NCBI RefSeq assembly: GCF_003515775.1
Contig: NZ_QWEI01000007.1
Span: 105,683 to 169,682 of the forward strand
Source of the DNA: Ureibacillus yapensis
Lineage (GTDB): Bacteria > Bacillota > Bacilli > Bacillales_A > Planococcaceae
Direction of reading: 5' to 3'
Length of the DNA stretch: 64,000 bases
The notes under the pieces were generated by a model. It worked only from the letters and a program-made list of their open reading frames with translations, was not told the DNA's origin and did no database searches. Below are positions 34,872 to 44,941 of this stretch, one piece after another (the first letter of the stretch is position 1; each line of letters opens with the position of its first letter). The translations under genes and the position numbers were made by a program.

Positions 34872-35082
34872 TAAATCCTACAAGTTTACTTGTAAATAGT
34901 CAAATACTTTTGCTTTCATTTTTTCGGCAATATTCCATATTTTAAAAGGATGCTTTCCCAACACCTTTCTTGGCGGCTTTTCTTGCAAAACAGGACATTG
35001 GTTTCTTTGAAATTGAAGTTTAGAATGAAGTGTCTCGGGTACTCAAAAAAAGAGCAAAAAATACGATCCGGGAGGTTATTCG

Positions 35083-35286
35083 ATGGCTACGAAGGAACTT
35101 GCATTGCACGAACAATTAGAGGTTCACGAAGTACTTATTTTCAAAACAGCATGTGTTGCTAAAAACAAACTATTTGTAAATCTGGTTCAAGATGAAAAGC
35201 TAAAGGATATTCTGGAAGAGGACCTGGAACTTTCTAAAAAAGCGATTAAGGATTTACGTAAAGTACTTGCAGATGCAAGTAAATAA
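35083..35286 (+). CDS. Small coat-F-associated protein
   Basis: 67 residues, all helical: ELALHEQLEVHEVLIFKTACVAKNKLF then DEKLKDILEEDLELSKKAIKDLRKVL. The pattern of a short helical-bundle protein encoded just ahead of a CotF-domain protein is common in bacilli. Probably a ferritin-like-fold helper or coat component. GGGAGGTTATTCG precedes the ATG; 21 nt separate it from the next gene. I am unsure of the formal family. Confidence 0.65.
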   Translation: MATKELALHEQLEVHEVLIFKTACVAKNKLFVNLVQDEKLKDILEEDLELSKKAIKDLRKVLADASK

Positions 35287-35307
35287 AAGATCAGGGAGGA
35301 ATAGCAA

Positions 35308-35622
35308 ATGGCTGCAAATAAATCAGAAGAAACAAAAAGTGAACAACTCGAACTGACAATGCTTGACGATTTGGCGATTGCAACTGATTTTCTGGTCAGC
35401 ACTAAGGCTGCGGTAAAAAATCTGGCAACAGCCATTACGGAAACAGCAACGCCTTCCGTGAAAAAGTTGTTGCGCCGCGAACTGGATATTGCAATCGATA
35501 CACATGACAAGATTGCGCAATATATGATCGATAACGAAATGTACCATGCGTATGATTTGGATGAACAAATGGCCCATGATTTGAAAAAAGCAGATATAGC
35601 ACTGGACTTGGCAAAAAATTAA
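35308..35622 (+). CDS. Spore coat protein, CotF family
   Basis: 104 residues. LDDLAIATDFLVSTKAAVKNLATAITETATPSVKKLLRRELDIAIDTHDKIAQYMI is the coat-F domain (helical, ferritin-like), followed by YHAYDLDEQMAHDLKKAD, typical of the C-terminal end. Such proteins sit in the spore coat or forespore. AGGGAGGAATAGCAA precedes the ATG. Second gene of a two-gene operon. Confidence 0.85.
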   Translation: MAANKSEETKSEQLELTMLDDLAIATDFLVSTKAAVKNLATAITETATPSVKKLLRRELDIAIDTHDKIAQYMIDNEMYHAYDLDEQMAHDLKKADIALDLAKN

Positions 35623-35648
35623 AAAAGGACCCCGAAGCGCGGAGTCCT
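35620..35648 (-). terminator. Terminator for the M20 gene
   Basis: Minus strand AGGACTCC-gcgcttcg-GGGTCCT then TTTTTT. It lies beyond the opposing hairpin at 35657-35681. Confidence 0.75.
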
Positions 35649-35656
35649 ATAATGAT

Positions 35657-35688
35657 AGACAAAGCTTTAATGGCTTTGTCTATTTTTA
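35657..35688 (+). terminator. Terminator for the coat-F operon
   Basis: AGACAAAGC-tttaatg-GCTTTGTCT then ATTTTTAATTT on the plus strand. With the minus-strand hairpin at 35620-35648 the two convergent units have back-to-back terminators. Confidence 0.82.
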
Positions 35689-36873
35689 ATTTAGCTCATA
35701 AAAACCGCAAACAACATGACCGACTGATTTTGCTGCTACAAGGAGCGCATCTTCATCAATATCAAATTTAGGATTATGATTGAAGTATGGTTTTTCTACC
35801 CCTTTTGGTGTACATGAGATGAAGAAGTAACAAGATGGGAATTTTTCCGCATAGTATGCAAAGTCTTCAGATGGTGACATTGGTGGGAATTCTTTCACTT
35901 CTGTAATGACTGGATCATTTGCATTTTTTAAATATCCCACGACTTTGTTGGTTAATTCAGGATCGTTGTATACTGGTGGATAATCATTTTCGTAATTTAA
36001 ATCACAAGTCACACCAAACTCTTCTTCGATACCTTTTGAAATACGACGCACTTCTCTTTCAATCGTTTCTCTTGTTTCAACAGATAAATAACGGATATCT
36101 GCTTCAAGCTCAACACTGTCTTTAATAACGTTAAAAGTTCCTTTTCCATCAAATGAACCGATTGTAATTACTCCAACTTCAAAAGGATTTAAACGTCTAC
36201 TAACAATCGTTTGTACTGCAGTAACAAAATGAGCACCTGCGACAATGGCATCATTTGCTAAGTGTGGTGAGGAACCATGTCCACCACGGCCTTGAATTTT
36301 CAATTTCATATATGCTCTTCCGTTGAAGCAATATCCTGAACGATAGCCTACTTGCCCAGCTGGTCCCATTGGCAATAGATGAATGGCAAATGCATGATCT
36401 AAGTCATCAAGCAGTCCAGACTCAACGATACTTTTTGCTCCACCTGGCGGAACTTCTTCCGCATGCTGGTGAATAATTTTAATCGTACCGGGAATTTCAT
36501 CTTTTAATTGAATTAAACAATCAGCAAGCACTAGCATATAAGCCGTGTGTCCATCATGGCCGCACATATGGCTGATACCTTCGTTTTTTGATGCAAATGG
36601 AAGCCCGGTTTCTTCAGTGATCGGAAGTGCGTCGAAATCCGCGCGCAATCCAATTGTTTTCCCCGGTTTTCCACCTTTGATCGTCACAATAATTCCATAG
36701 CCATTTCCAACATTCGTTTGAATTTCTACATCTTTATCTTTATAAAAGTCGCTAATATACTGTGCCGTTTTTTCCTCTTTGAAAGAAACTTCCGGATATT
36801 CATGTAAATGTCTCCGGATTTCGATGATTTCATCTTTGCGGGATTCAAGCATTTCCATTAACTTTGCTTTCAC
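35686..36873 (-). CDS. M20-family amidohydrolase (hippurate/IAA-amino acid hydrolase type)
   Basis: 395 residues. Metal site residues: MCGHDGHTAY, HQHAEEVPPGGAK (catalytic Glu-Glu), AIHLLPMGPAGQV and the C-terminal FNHNPKFDIDEDAL. The dimerisation domain insert includes GRGGHGSSPH. M20D enzymes split N-acyl amino acids. It lies 86 nt downstream of an MFS gene in the same direction, suggesting uptake or export of its substrate or product. Confidence 0.92.
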   Translation of the reverse strand: MKAKLMEMLESRKDEIIEIRRHLHEYPEVSFKEEKTAQYISDFYKDKDVEIQTNVGNGYGIIVTIKGGKPGKTIGLRADFDALPITEETGLPFASKNEGISHMCGHDGHTAYMLVLADCLIQLKDEIPGTIKIIHQHAEEVPPGGAKSIVESGLLDDLDHAFAIHLLPMGPAGQVGYRSGYCFNGRAYMKLKIQGRGGHGSSPHLANDAIVAGAHFVTAVQTIVSRRLNPFEVGVITIGSFDGKGTFNVIKDSVELEADIRYLSVETRETIEREVRRISKGIEEEFGVTCDLNYENDYPPVYNDPELTNKVVGYLKNANDPVITEVKEFPPMSPSEDFAYYAEKFPSCYFFISCTPKGVEKPYFNHNPKFDIDEDALLVAAKSVGHVVCGFYELN

Positions 36874-36959
36874 GAGAATGCACTTCCTTTTCTATATGGT
36901 AGAAATTTTTTTAAAATACGTCTGAAAGAAATAAAGCATTTCTTCCAGACGCATTAAAT

Positions 36960-38375
36960 CTATGGGTTTGTTTGCAGCTTTTTGTCTGACGAAGCAGGAA
37001 CTGGTTTGCCTGCATCTCTTGGAACAAGAATCATGACGGATATGATCGACAGGATACCGAAAATGACATTGACGATGATTCCGACTGTTGCTGCAGCTTC
37101 AAGATTTCCTCCCGCTGCTACCGCACCATAAGCAGTTGCTGAAATCGCAACACCAAACGCACTGCCAAGGGAACTGGCCATTTTATAAACACCAGCGGCT
37201 TCCCCTACTTTGTCGGAAGGGGCATTGGATACAGATGTATCTGTAGAAGGTGTTGCATAAAGCCCCAAACCTAATCCGAACAAGGCAAAGCCTACAAATA
37301 CAACAACTGTATAAGCGAAACCTGGCAAGAATGTCAGACCCATCATGGCTACACCAATTGTTGTAATAATACCGCCCCAAACCATCGGCGATTTTGCCCC
37401 AACTTTTTGCAAGATTTTCTCACCCACACGAATCATTGACAATACAACAACGAGGTACCCTAGGGATAACATCCCCGATTGCAATGAGTTAAACCCACGG
37501 CCAACTTGTACATATGTGTTGGCTACTACAAGCGTACCTGCAATGGCATTCAGCAAGAAGTTGGAAATGGTTGCACCTGTATATGCTTTATTTTTAAATA
37601 CACCAAAATCGACCAACACGATTTCTTTGTTGTTTTCAACTTTGATAAATACAATTAATCCGATGATGGCAACAATTATTGCCGCAATTGTTTTTACACT
37701 TGTCCAACCCCAATCAGCACCGTAAGTAATGAATAAGTTCAGTGCGATCATTGTCACAATAAAAATGGCTAAGCCTGTGTAGTCAAATTGGAATTTTCCA
37801 GTTGCCGGCTGTTTACTCTCCGGGGTATCTCTCAACAAGAATAAACCTACGATTGCGAAGATGATGGAGAAGATGAAAATCCATCTCCAGCCTAGCGATG
37901 TAGCAATGGCACCACCGGCAAAAGATGCAACCCCTGAACCACCCCAAGAACCGATTGACCAGTAACTTAATGCACGCTGACGTTCTGCCCCTTCAAAGTA
38001 CGCTTTCATTAAGGCGATTGTTGATGGCATAATAAATGCTGCTGAAATCCCCTGAATAATACGGCCAATAATCAACAATACTGCACCTTGTGCGATAACA
38101 AGACAGAAAGAACCGATGATGCTTAAAATAAATCCGATAACAGCAATTTTTTTACGGCCAATTTTATCAGCCAGCCCGCCTGCTGCCACAATAAACATCC
38201 CGGAGAACAAAGCCGTTAAACTAATGGCAATATTTAAAGTTCCAAGTGAGACGCCTAAATCTTCTTGAACCGTGGGTACCACATTCACGATTGCCTGTGC
38301 AAACAGCCAGAACGTAATAACCCCGAACACAATACCTATAATCATCTTATTAGTGCCTTTATAACCGTTTTCCAT
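36960..38375 (-). CDS. MFS transporter, DHA2-like (14 helices)
   Basis: 471 residues from ATG 38375, which has AGGAGG 8 nt upstream. Motif A GGLADKIGRKKIAVIG between helices 2 and 3, motif C-like region SWGGSGVASFAGGAIATSLGWRWIF, and about fourteen hydrophobic segments, as in QacA/EmrB-type proton antiporters. Probable drug or metabolite exporter; pairs with the M20 amidohydrolase downstream. No TetR partner adjacent. Confidence 0.88.
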   Translation of the reverse strand: MENGYKGTNKMIIGIVFGVITFWLFAQAIVNVVPTVQEDLGVSLGTLNIAISLTALFSGMFIVAAGGLADKIGRKKIAVIGFILSIIGSFCLVIAQGAVLLIIGRIIQGISAAFIMPSTIALMKAYFEGAERQRALSYWSIGSWGGSGVASFAGGAIATSLGWRWIFIFSIIFAIVGLFLLRDTPESKQPATGKFQFDYTGLAIFIVTMIALNLFITYGADWGWTSVKTIAAIIVAIIGLIVFIKVENNKEIVLVDFGVFKNKAYTGATISNFLLNAIAGTLVVANTYVQVGRGFNSLQSGMLSLGYLVVVLSMIRVGEKILQKVGAKSPMVWGGIITTIGVAMMGLTFLPGFAYTVVVFVGFALFGLGLGLYATPSTDTSVSNAPSDKVGEAAGVYKMASSLGSAFGVAISATAYGAVAAGGNLEAAATVGIIVNVIFGILSIISVMILVPRDAGKPVPASSDKKLQTNP

Positions 38376-38717
38376 ATGATGGACCTCCTGATGTATTATA
38401 AATAAACGATGCATTTAGTACTTTTCCCTAAATTGGGGACAAAATACGTTGTTAAGATGTGAAAATTATTACAATATAATGCATGTTTATTGCTAATTTA
38501 CTTGTTATATCCTCCTTATTCTTTTTTACACATTCATTATAAAAAAACATCCATCTAAAAGAGAGGCATTATTTGCTTGTTTATGGTAAATAAAACTTTA
38601 TATTTCCCACTTACAATTATTGACATCAAAAAAAGAGGGTCGTTTTTTTACCTTCCAAGACAAGAAAAAAGCCATTGCCGCTTGTACTGCGTCATGGATT
38701 TTTATAAAAATGCTATT
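38376..38717. other. 342-bp intergenic region without recognised genes
   Basis: AT-rich. Holds the promoter region for the MFS operon and the 3' end region of the AraC-GH39 gene. I see no ORF with a ribosome site and no clear hairpin terminator. Confidence 0.5.
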
Positions 38718-41057
38718 TTATATAATTGCTTTTCTTATTTCAAAAAAATGAATGGCATTTACTGTTAAATAGGAATGAAAAGACCATTCATCCGTTAGCG
38801 TTTCATCAAACAATTCCAATTCCGGATGACTTGAACGATTGATATAATCTATAATCTCCATATCCAGTCCATGCTTGCTATTTAAACTCAGCCACTTTGT
38901 GTAAAGCGCTCCATGCTCGCGGTCAAAAATGTATTTGCGAATTTGGTAGTCTCCTGCTTCCAGTCCCTTGATTTTGACCAAAATTTCTTTATTCAGCGTT
39001 TTTAGAAACGATTCTTCCATGGAATAATACGGATTTACCGTATTGCAGTTCATCAATACCAACTGATATCCACGTTCATTTTGCGTCAGGACATAATCAG
39101 TGCCTTGGCTAATGATGGACCCAGTCAATTTCTTGGCAAACATCATCGCAAAAAAGGCCGGCCGTTTCCCGCTGAAATAATGGAATAGCTCCAATCCCTC
39201 CATTCGGATTCGCTGTCCTTTGGCATCATTCTCATGCAGGGCAGTATTGATCCAAAAACCGATGGATTCCACCTCGTCCGCAACATCCAGCACACTTTTC
39301 AATACCAATGCCGCGCGGAAGAAGAGCCCGTTCGTAAACCGGGTATTGCCGGATAGCGTATTCCAAGAAATAAGATGTAACGGTTTTTCAATTCCATGCT
39401 TTTTCAGATAGGCTCTAATCTTCGCTGTTTTTTCCCTTAAATAATCCTTTGCCATATAAAAGGTCTGATCATTTAATTCCTGGAAATCCACGATGTCATT
39501 TTGATTGGATTGATAGCCGATAAAGTCCACTGCGTCACCAACGGACAAAATCCATGTATGCGGCTTGCTTGTGCCCTCATCCTTAAATGAAAAAGGCAAA
39601 AATACACCAACCTTTATTCCAGGGACAATGGTTTTAAGTACATCGTGCATTCTGGAATACACACGTTCCAATTCCCTCGCATCCACTGCCGTGTAGTAAG
39701 GCTCATAAAAAAGGAAATGCCAAGTACTTAAATAAGAAGAGCCGTATAATTGTACACAATGCTTCAGGAAACCTTGGAGTTTCTTAAAATAATTCTCTTC
39801 GTTTGCCGAAATTTCTTGATAATCGATTCTGACAAACAGCGAAAGATTGTTCTTCCATATAAAATCCAGCGCAGAATCCGATCTAAAATAAGGCGAACTT
39901 GTTGCAATCGCTTCATCAGTTTCGACATCTGCAGTAATCGTTTCTCCCCTTAGCAAATTGCTGATTCCTATATAATCAAGCCTCATTTCCTCTTTCACCA
40001 TCAGGATTTGAGACCTTACATCTTCTTTTAACAGTTCTTTCAATTCGCGAATGATGACGGTATGCTTAGGGCGGCAAATTTCCTTGTGGTTAGGTTCCGT
40101 GACATCGAGCGATAATTCTTCAAACCGCGACTCGGTATTTCGGTAGGAGCGGTCCAGATTGTTTAATATGAGTCCTAATTTGCCCAGAATGTTTGGCGAA
40201 TGGACGAATTGTTCGGCATCTTCAATCGGGTAGTTTTCGAACGAATCGATTTTTTCCTTCTCATGACTTTCCCGATACACGTGCGGAGTGACGCCATAGG
40301 ATTCCTTAAACACCGTAGTAAATGATTTTGTGTTGGCGAATCCATTTTTCATGGCAATTTGGGAAATAGTATCATTTGTATAAAGCAAATCCTTCACACT
40401 ATGCCTTAAACGGATATTCATCAAGAATCGGCTAAATCCCATTCCGGTTTTTTTCTTGAAATAACGCGATAAGTATCCGGTTGAAAGATACGATTTTTTC
40501 GCCATGCCCTCCAGCGTAATCGGTTGATGATAATTTCTTTCCATATACTCGATGATTTGTGTGAGGCGAAAATCATTATTGTCTACCTTTTCCAAGGCGC
40601 TCCCTTTTTTCTTAAACCCTCGAATCAAGTTCAGCAATATTTTGCTCAAATGACTTTGAACTTCGATTTTATAGCTTTCATCTTTTCTGTAATAGGAAAT
40701 CATTAACCGAACAAGCAGTGTTCTGATATGATTGAGCAATTTTTCCCTGCCTATGTCAATTTCCTGCGAAAAGCACTCAAATCGGCTATTCCGATATTCG
40801 TCATAATATTGCTCCATAAAAGCATCACAAATATTTAGCATTAATACGCAATTTCCCGGATTTCCTTTTACTTGATAAAGCTGATTGCGATTAATGAGCA
40901 GCAGGTCCTGCTCTTTTAATACATAAAAGCGGCTATCGATTTCGATTGTTATTTCGCCATCAATGACAAAAACAAATTCCAATCCCTGATTCACTCTGGG
41001 GGATAAAAATTCAATTTCCTTCAAGGAGATTTGAAAATCCCTGGATGATTGATTCAT
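38718..41057 (-). CDS. AraC-family regulator with C-terminal degenerate GH39 domain
   Basis: 779 residues. Residues ~1-130: cupin-like sensor. ~170-275: AraC double HTH (ITLEGMAKKSYLSTGYLSRYFKKKTG ... ISQIAMKNGFANTKSFTTVFKESYGVTPHVYR). ~370-680: a TIM-barrel of the GH39 beta-xylosidase type, in which the acid/base motif reads FYEPYY (normally WNEP) and the nucleophile strand reads LISWNTLSG, with Ser where Glu is expected. The hydrolase is therefore probably inactive and acts as a sugar sensor. The architecture matches the large staphylococcal regulators Rsp and Rbf. No transport or hydrolase operon adjoins, so the target is elsewhere. Confidence 0.85.
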   Translation of the reverse strand: MNQSSRDFQISLKEIEFLSPRVNQGLEFVFVIDGEITIEIDSRFYVLKEQDLLLINRNQLYQVKGNPGNCVLMLNICDAFMEQYYDEYRNSRFECFSQEIDIGREKLLNHIRTLLVRLMISYYRKDESYKIEVQSHLSKILLNLIRGFKKKGSALEKVDNNDFRLTQIIEYMERNYHQPITLEGMAKKSYLSTGYLSRYFKKKTGMGFSRFLMNIRLRHSVKDLLYTNDTISQIAMKNGFANTKSFTTVFKESYGVTPHVYRESHEKEKIDSFENYPIEDAEQFVHSPNILGKLGLILNNLDRSYRNTESRFEELSLDVTEPNHKEICRPKHTVIIRELKELLKEDVRSQILMVKEEMRLDYIGISNLLRGETITADVETDEAIATSSPYFRSDSALDFIWKNNLSLFVRIDYQEISANEENYFKKLQGFLKHCVQLYGSSYLSTWHFLFYEPYYTAVDARELERVYSRMHDVLKTIVPGIKVGVFLPFSFKDEGTSKPHTWILSVGDAVDFIGYQSNQNDIVDFQELNDQTFYMAKDYLREKTAKIRAYLKKHGIEKPLHLISWNTLSGNTRFTNGLFFRAALVLKSVLDVADEVESIGFWINTALHENDAKGQRIRMEGLELFHYFSGKRPAFFAMMFAKKLTGSIISQGTDYVLTQNERGYQLVLMNCNTVNPYYSMEESFLKTLNKEILVKIKGLEAGDYQIRKYIFDREHGALYTKWLSLNSKHGLDMEIIDYINRSSHPELELFDETLTDEWSFHSYLTVNAIHFFEIRKAII

Positions 41058-41104
41058 ATATATTCACCTCTTTTTTGCTGCAAACTAGAATTAAAACTGG
41101 TCTT

Positions 41105-41977
41105 TTAGAATACGTTCTGGGCTTCTTTGTTGGCTTCAATGGTTTCGATGAATTTTTCAATTGTGGCTGTTAAGTAGCAATCGGCCCTTCTAATAAAAAC
41201 CGTTTTGACTTTACTATATTCTTTCGGCAGAATGTGGCATTGAATTCGTCCGCTTTCCACCAAATGCGCAACTGAAGACCTTGGCACAAATGACACGCCC
41301 AGTCCCATGGCCACACTGCGCAAAATCGTTTCCAGTGTACCGAATTCCATCACTTTTTGTGGTTTGATGTTTTGGTCTTTATACCAATTTTCAAGACGCG
41401 CCCGGTAGCCGCAACCCTTGCTGAAGCATAAAAAGGGCTCATTTTTCAGCTCTTCCAGTGTCAAGTCGCGCATATCTGAAATCAATACCAGCTCTTCATC
41501 GAACACTTCCTGCGATACCAGGTTCGGATGAAAGTCCGCTTCCGTAACAAAGGCTCCATCCAATTTATGGTTCAATACTTCCTCTTCCAGCGTTTCAGTT
41601 ACCCCTGTAAATAATGACAAGTCAATTTTTCTATACTTCTTGATAAAGGATGATAATATAGTAGGCAGTTGGTAGACAGTTTCCACTGTACCAACTTCCA
41701 GTTTCCCGGAAGGCTCTTCATTGCTCTGAACAGCTTTTTTCATTTCTTCAACCAAGATTAATATTTCTTTGCTATATGCCAACAAGGTTTTTCCTTCGGG
41801 CGTCAAGCTCATCCCACGCCGATGCCGGTTAAATAATGATGTATTTAACTGTGTTTCCAGCTTTTGAATTCTCGATGTGATATTGGATTGAACGTAATTA
41901 AACTCTTTCGCCACTTCCGAAACTGTTCCTTTTTCCGCTACCAATTGGAATATTTCCAAATCTTTAAATTCCACCAA
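41105..41977 (-). CDS. LysR-family transcriptional regulator
   Basis: 290 residues. N-terminal winged HTH (MVEFKDLEIFQLVAEKGTVSEVAKEFNYVQSNITSRIQKLETQL) with the long linker helix and a periplasmic-binding-like C-terminal domain. Related to CysL/YwfK-style regulators. It is divergent from the EamA transporter gene, separated by 136 bp, and is likely to control that gene and itself. Confidence 0.9.
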   Translation of the reverse strand: MVEFKDLEIFQLVAEKGTVSEVAKEFNYVQSNITSRIQKLETQLNTSLFNRHRRGMSLTPEGKTLLAYSKEILILVEEMKKAVQSNEEPSGKLEVGTVETVYQLPTILSSFIKKYRKIDLSLFTGVTETLEEEVLNHKLDGAFVTEADFHPNLVSQEVFDEELVLISDMRDLTLEELKNEPFLCFSKGCGYRARLENWYKDQNIKPQKVMEFGTLETILRSVAMGLGVSFVPRSSVAHLVESGRIQCHILPKEYSKVKTVFIRRADCYLTATIEKFIETIEANKEAQNVF

Positions 41978-42113
41978 TATCCCCCCAATCTATGTTTCTC
42001 TTTTTATGATATCAATAAAATTGATGTTAATCATTATTTTTATTCACTTTACGAGATAATTAAAATTACTATAATAGAAATAATGGCAATATGGTGAAAG
42101 GAGTAGAAAAAAG

Positions 42114-43082
42114 TTGAAAAATAGTGTATTTGTAGGAGCTCTTTTATGTTTTATCGCTGCCGTTTCATGGGGGGCAATGTTTCCTGTAGCACATGCAGCT
42201 TTTCAATATATGGATCCCTTCTATTTTACAATTTTCCGCTATGGCGCCGTGACGATTATCTTGGTGGCCTTTTTATGGTGGAAAGAAGGAAAACAGGCTT
42301 TTCGATTTGAAGGAAGAGGCTTACATTTGTGGTTTTTTGGAACAATGGCGTTTACCGTCTATAACCTATTGATTTTCTGGGGAGAAGATTTGCTCGGGCA
42401 ACCCGGAATTATGGTGGCCTCTATTATGGAGTCGCTTATGCCGATGATTTCAATCGTGATTGTATGGATGATTTATAGACACCGCCCACATGCATTTACT
42501 TTAATGTGCGTGCTAATCTCGTTTATCGGAGCAGTACTGGTCATTACAAAAGGAGATATCGGGGCATTTCTTGGTGCAACGGAAGACTTCATTCCGTCCA
42601 TGCTAATTTTTATTGCGGTGATTGGATGGGTTATCTATACAATGGGAGGCAGTGAGTTTAGCGGTTGGTCCGCTTTACGGTACTCGACGTTAAGTTGTCT
42701 GCTCGGTACCATTACAGCGTTTATCATTACTATAGGTGCAACGTTGTTTGGCTACTTATCTGCTCCTTCCATGGATGACATAAAAGCCGTAAGCCCTCAT
42801 TTATTGTTCATGATCATCTTCCCAGGGGTAATTGCTTTGCTCGGCTGGAATATTGGGGTCAGCATCTTATCGCCATTAAATGGCTTGTTGTTCATCAACT
42901 TTGTTCCCGTGACAACCTTGTCAATTGCCGTTCTTCAAGGGAATAAGGTAACCTTATTTGATGTAATCGGAACTATCTTGATTATCATCTCATTAATTTC
43001 GAACAATATTTTCTTGCGAATGCTGCAAAAGAAAGAAGCAAATGAGCATGTCCAAACCAAATATAATGAGAGTTTGTCTTAA
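42114..43082 (+). CDS. EamA-family (DMT) transporter
   Basis: 322 residues, ten helices in two EamA halves (FIAAVSWGAMFPVAHAAF; GVSILSPLNGLLFINFVPVTTL). DMT proteins export amino acids or other metabolites. Start is TTG at 42114 with AAAGGAG 10 nt upstream; there is no ATG that retains helix 1. Divergent from a LysR regulator. Confidence 0.88.
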   Translation: MKNSVFVGALLCFIAAVSWGAMFPVAHAAFQYMDPFYFTIFRYGAVTIILVAFLWWKEGKQAFRFEGRGLHLWFFGTMAFTVYNLLIFWGEDLLGQPGIMVASIMESLMPMISIVIVWMIYRHRPHAFTLMCVLISFIGAVLVITKGDIGAFLGATEDFIPSMLIFIAVIGWVIYTMGGSEFSGWSALRYSTLSCLLGTITAFIITIGATLFGYLSAPSMDDIKAVSPHLLFMIIFPGVIALLGWNIGVSILSPLNGLLFINFVPVTTLSIAVLQGNKVTLFDVIGTILIIISLISNNIFLRMLQKKEANEHVQTKYNESLS

Positions 43083-43105
43083 AAAGGAAGTTTATCTTAG
43101 GAAGA

Positions 43106-43153
43106 AAGGATAGATCAACAGGAGTGGATACCCTGTTTATCTATCCTTTTTTT
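43106..43153 (+). terminator. Terminator of the EamA gene
   Basis: AAGGATAGATcAACAGG ... CCTGTTtATCTATCCTTTTTTT, a long stem with a seven-T tail. Confidence 0.9.
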
Positions 43154-43243
43154 AAAATGATTATTGTTCTTTAATTGTTTACTCCCAAAAGTGTTGGGTA
43201 TATAAAGTATGCAACTCAAGAATTCTTTTAAGGAGTGAATAGA

Positions 43244-44860
43244 TTGGATAATAATCGCTACTGGGGCGGCTTTGACTACCTGTTGGCCAAACTGCCTGAT
43301 TTTTTATTAGCAATTCTCGTATTAGTAATTGGTTGGATTATCGCAAAAGCAATCGAAAAGGCTGTCTTAAAGGGACTTCAAAAAACCAGCCTCGATAACA
43401 AGGTTTTCCCCGGTCAAGAAAAACCTAAATATTCCTCTGAAAAAATAATCAGTAAGATAATATACTATCTGTTGCTAGTGGCCGTATTTGCCCTGTTCTT
43501 TAGCATCTTGGATCTTGATATTATTACTAGACCACTAGTTGACATGTTCTCATCCATTACCGCGGCAGTGCCAAGCATTTTAAAAGCAGCGTTGATTCTA
43601 TTAGTTGCATGGCTTATTGCGAACGGACTAAGCATGCTAATCAAAAAAGGCGGAAGAACACTAAGTGTTCATGAAAAGCTGCGCAAGTGGAATTTAACTA
43701 ATGATAACGAGCAGCCCGCCAATATCGCTGATAAAGTGGCTAAGATTGTTTTCTACCTGACACTGCTGCTATTCCTTCCAGCTGTATTGGGTGCACTAAA
43801 CCTTACTGGAATCGCTGGTCCATTCAGCGGCATGCTGGAAAGTATCGTAGCATTTGTGCCTAAGCTTCTTGCAGCAGCACTTATCTTATTGGTAGGATGG
43901 TTTATTGCGAAAATCGTTCGTGATATAGTAACGAATTTCTTGGAGGCAATCGGGAGTGACAAATTAACGGCAAAACTTGGCCTGACACGAGTATTGGCAG
44001 GGACAAGCCTGGCATCCGTCATTGGTACAGCCGTATTTGTTCTTATCCTTATTCCAACGGTCATTGCAGCGCTCGAGCGACTGGATATTGAAGGCATTTC
44101 CGAGCCGGCAATTGCCATGCTTAATGATGTCATGACCATGATTCCAAATATAGCGGTCGCTATTATCCTCGTACTGATTGGTGTTTGGCTCGGAAAATGG
44201 GTTCGCAAATTTGTCTCCAATTTATTGGAACGAATCGGATTGAATTCTTATTTCTCCGGAATGGGATTAAACAAGTCTGCCGCAGCAGGCAATGGTTTAA
44301 GCTTCTCTCAAGCGATTGGCTATATTGCGGAAGTAATCATTGTTCTACTATTTGTGGTGCAGGCGCTTAATATTCTTGGGCTAGACTTCATGGTCACTCT
44401 GGCAACCGGTGTAATCGCCTATCTGCCTCATGTAATTGCGGCTCTTGTAATTCTTGGAGTAGGCTTGTGGCTCAGCACTCTTATCAAAAAACTGCTTAGC
44501 ACGGTTCTTCAAGGACCACATTATAAATTCCTGGCCAATGTCGCACAGGCTGCCATTATCACAATCTCAGTCTTTATGGCATTAGACCAGCTCGGCCTTG
44601 CCGCTTCCATTGTCAATGCTGCGTTTATTCTAACGCTTGGCGCACTGGCACTTGCGTTTGGCTTGTCATTTGGTCTTGGCGGAAAAGAGTTTGCAGCCAA
44701 GTATCTTCAAAAGCTTGATCGCAAAATTGAAGAAACCAACATTAATAAAGATGTTGATACAAAACAAGTCGTAAAAGAATCGATGCGTGATATGAAGCAA
44801 GGTCCAGCCTCTAATCCAAGCAATAACGGGATTGATGAAAATAAAGGATATAATAAATAG
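43244..44860 (+). CDS. Mechanosensitive ion channel family protein (CmpX-type, repeated TM helices)
   Basis: 538 residues with five or more repeats of a 'conserved TM helix' (LPDFLLAILVLVIGWIIAKAI; VPKLLAAALILLVGWFIAKIV; IPNIAVAIILVLIGVWLGKWV; LPHVIAALVILGVGLWLSTLI) and a C-terminal MscS-like pore helix (AFILTLGALALAFGLSFGLGGKEFAAKYL). Family members relate to small-conductance mechanosensitive channels. The start is TTG 43244, 8 nt after AAGGAG; the GTG at 43235 overlaps that site. The C-terminal tail is hydrophilic. Confidence 0.87.
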   Translation: MDNNRYWGGFDYLLAKLPDFLLAILVLVIGWIIAKAIEKAVLKGLQKTSLDNKVFPGQEKPKYSSEKIISKIIYYLLLVAVFALFFSILDLDIITRPLVDMFSSITAAVPSILKAALILLVAWLIANGLSMLIKKGGRTLSVHEKLRKWNLTNDNEQPANIADKVAKIVFYLTLLLFLPAVLGALNLTGIAGPFSGMLESIVAFVPKLLAAALILLVGWFIAKIVRDIVTNFLEAIGSDKLTAKLGLTRVLAGTSLASVIGTAVFVLILIPTVIAALERLDIEGISEPAIAMLNDVMTMIPNIAVAIILVLIGVWLGKWVRKFVSNLLERIGLNSYFSGMGLNKSAAAGNGLSFSQAIGYIAEVIIVLLFVVQALNILGLDFMVTLATGVIAYLPHVIAALVILGVGLWLSTLIKKLLSTVLQGPHYKFLANVAQAAIITISVFMALDQLGLAASIVNAAFILTLGALALAFGLSFGLGGKEFAAKYLQKLDRKIEETNINKDVDTKQVVKESMRDMKQGPASNPSNNGIDENKGYNK

Positions 44861-44877
44861 TATCTAAGAATACTAAA

Positions 44878-44918
44878 AGCAGCTAAGAAAGGTAAAAATC
44901 TTTCTTAGCTGCTTTTTT
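44878..44918. terminator. Bidirectional terminator
   Basis: AGCAGCTAAGAAAG / CTTTCTTAGCTGCT then TTTTTT; sits between the channel gene and the convergent ars operon. Confidence 0.88.
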
Positions 44919-44941
44919 GTCATTTGGCATACCTGGTAAAT

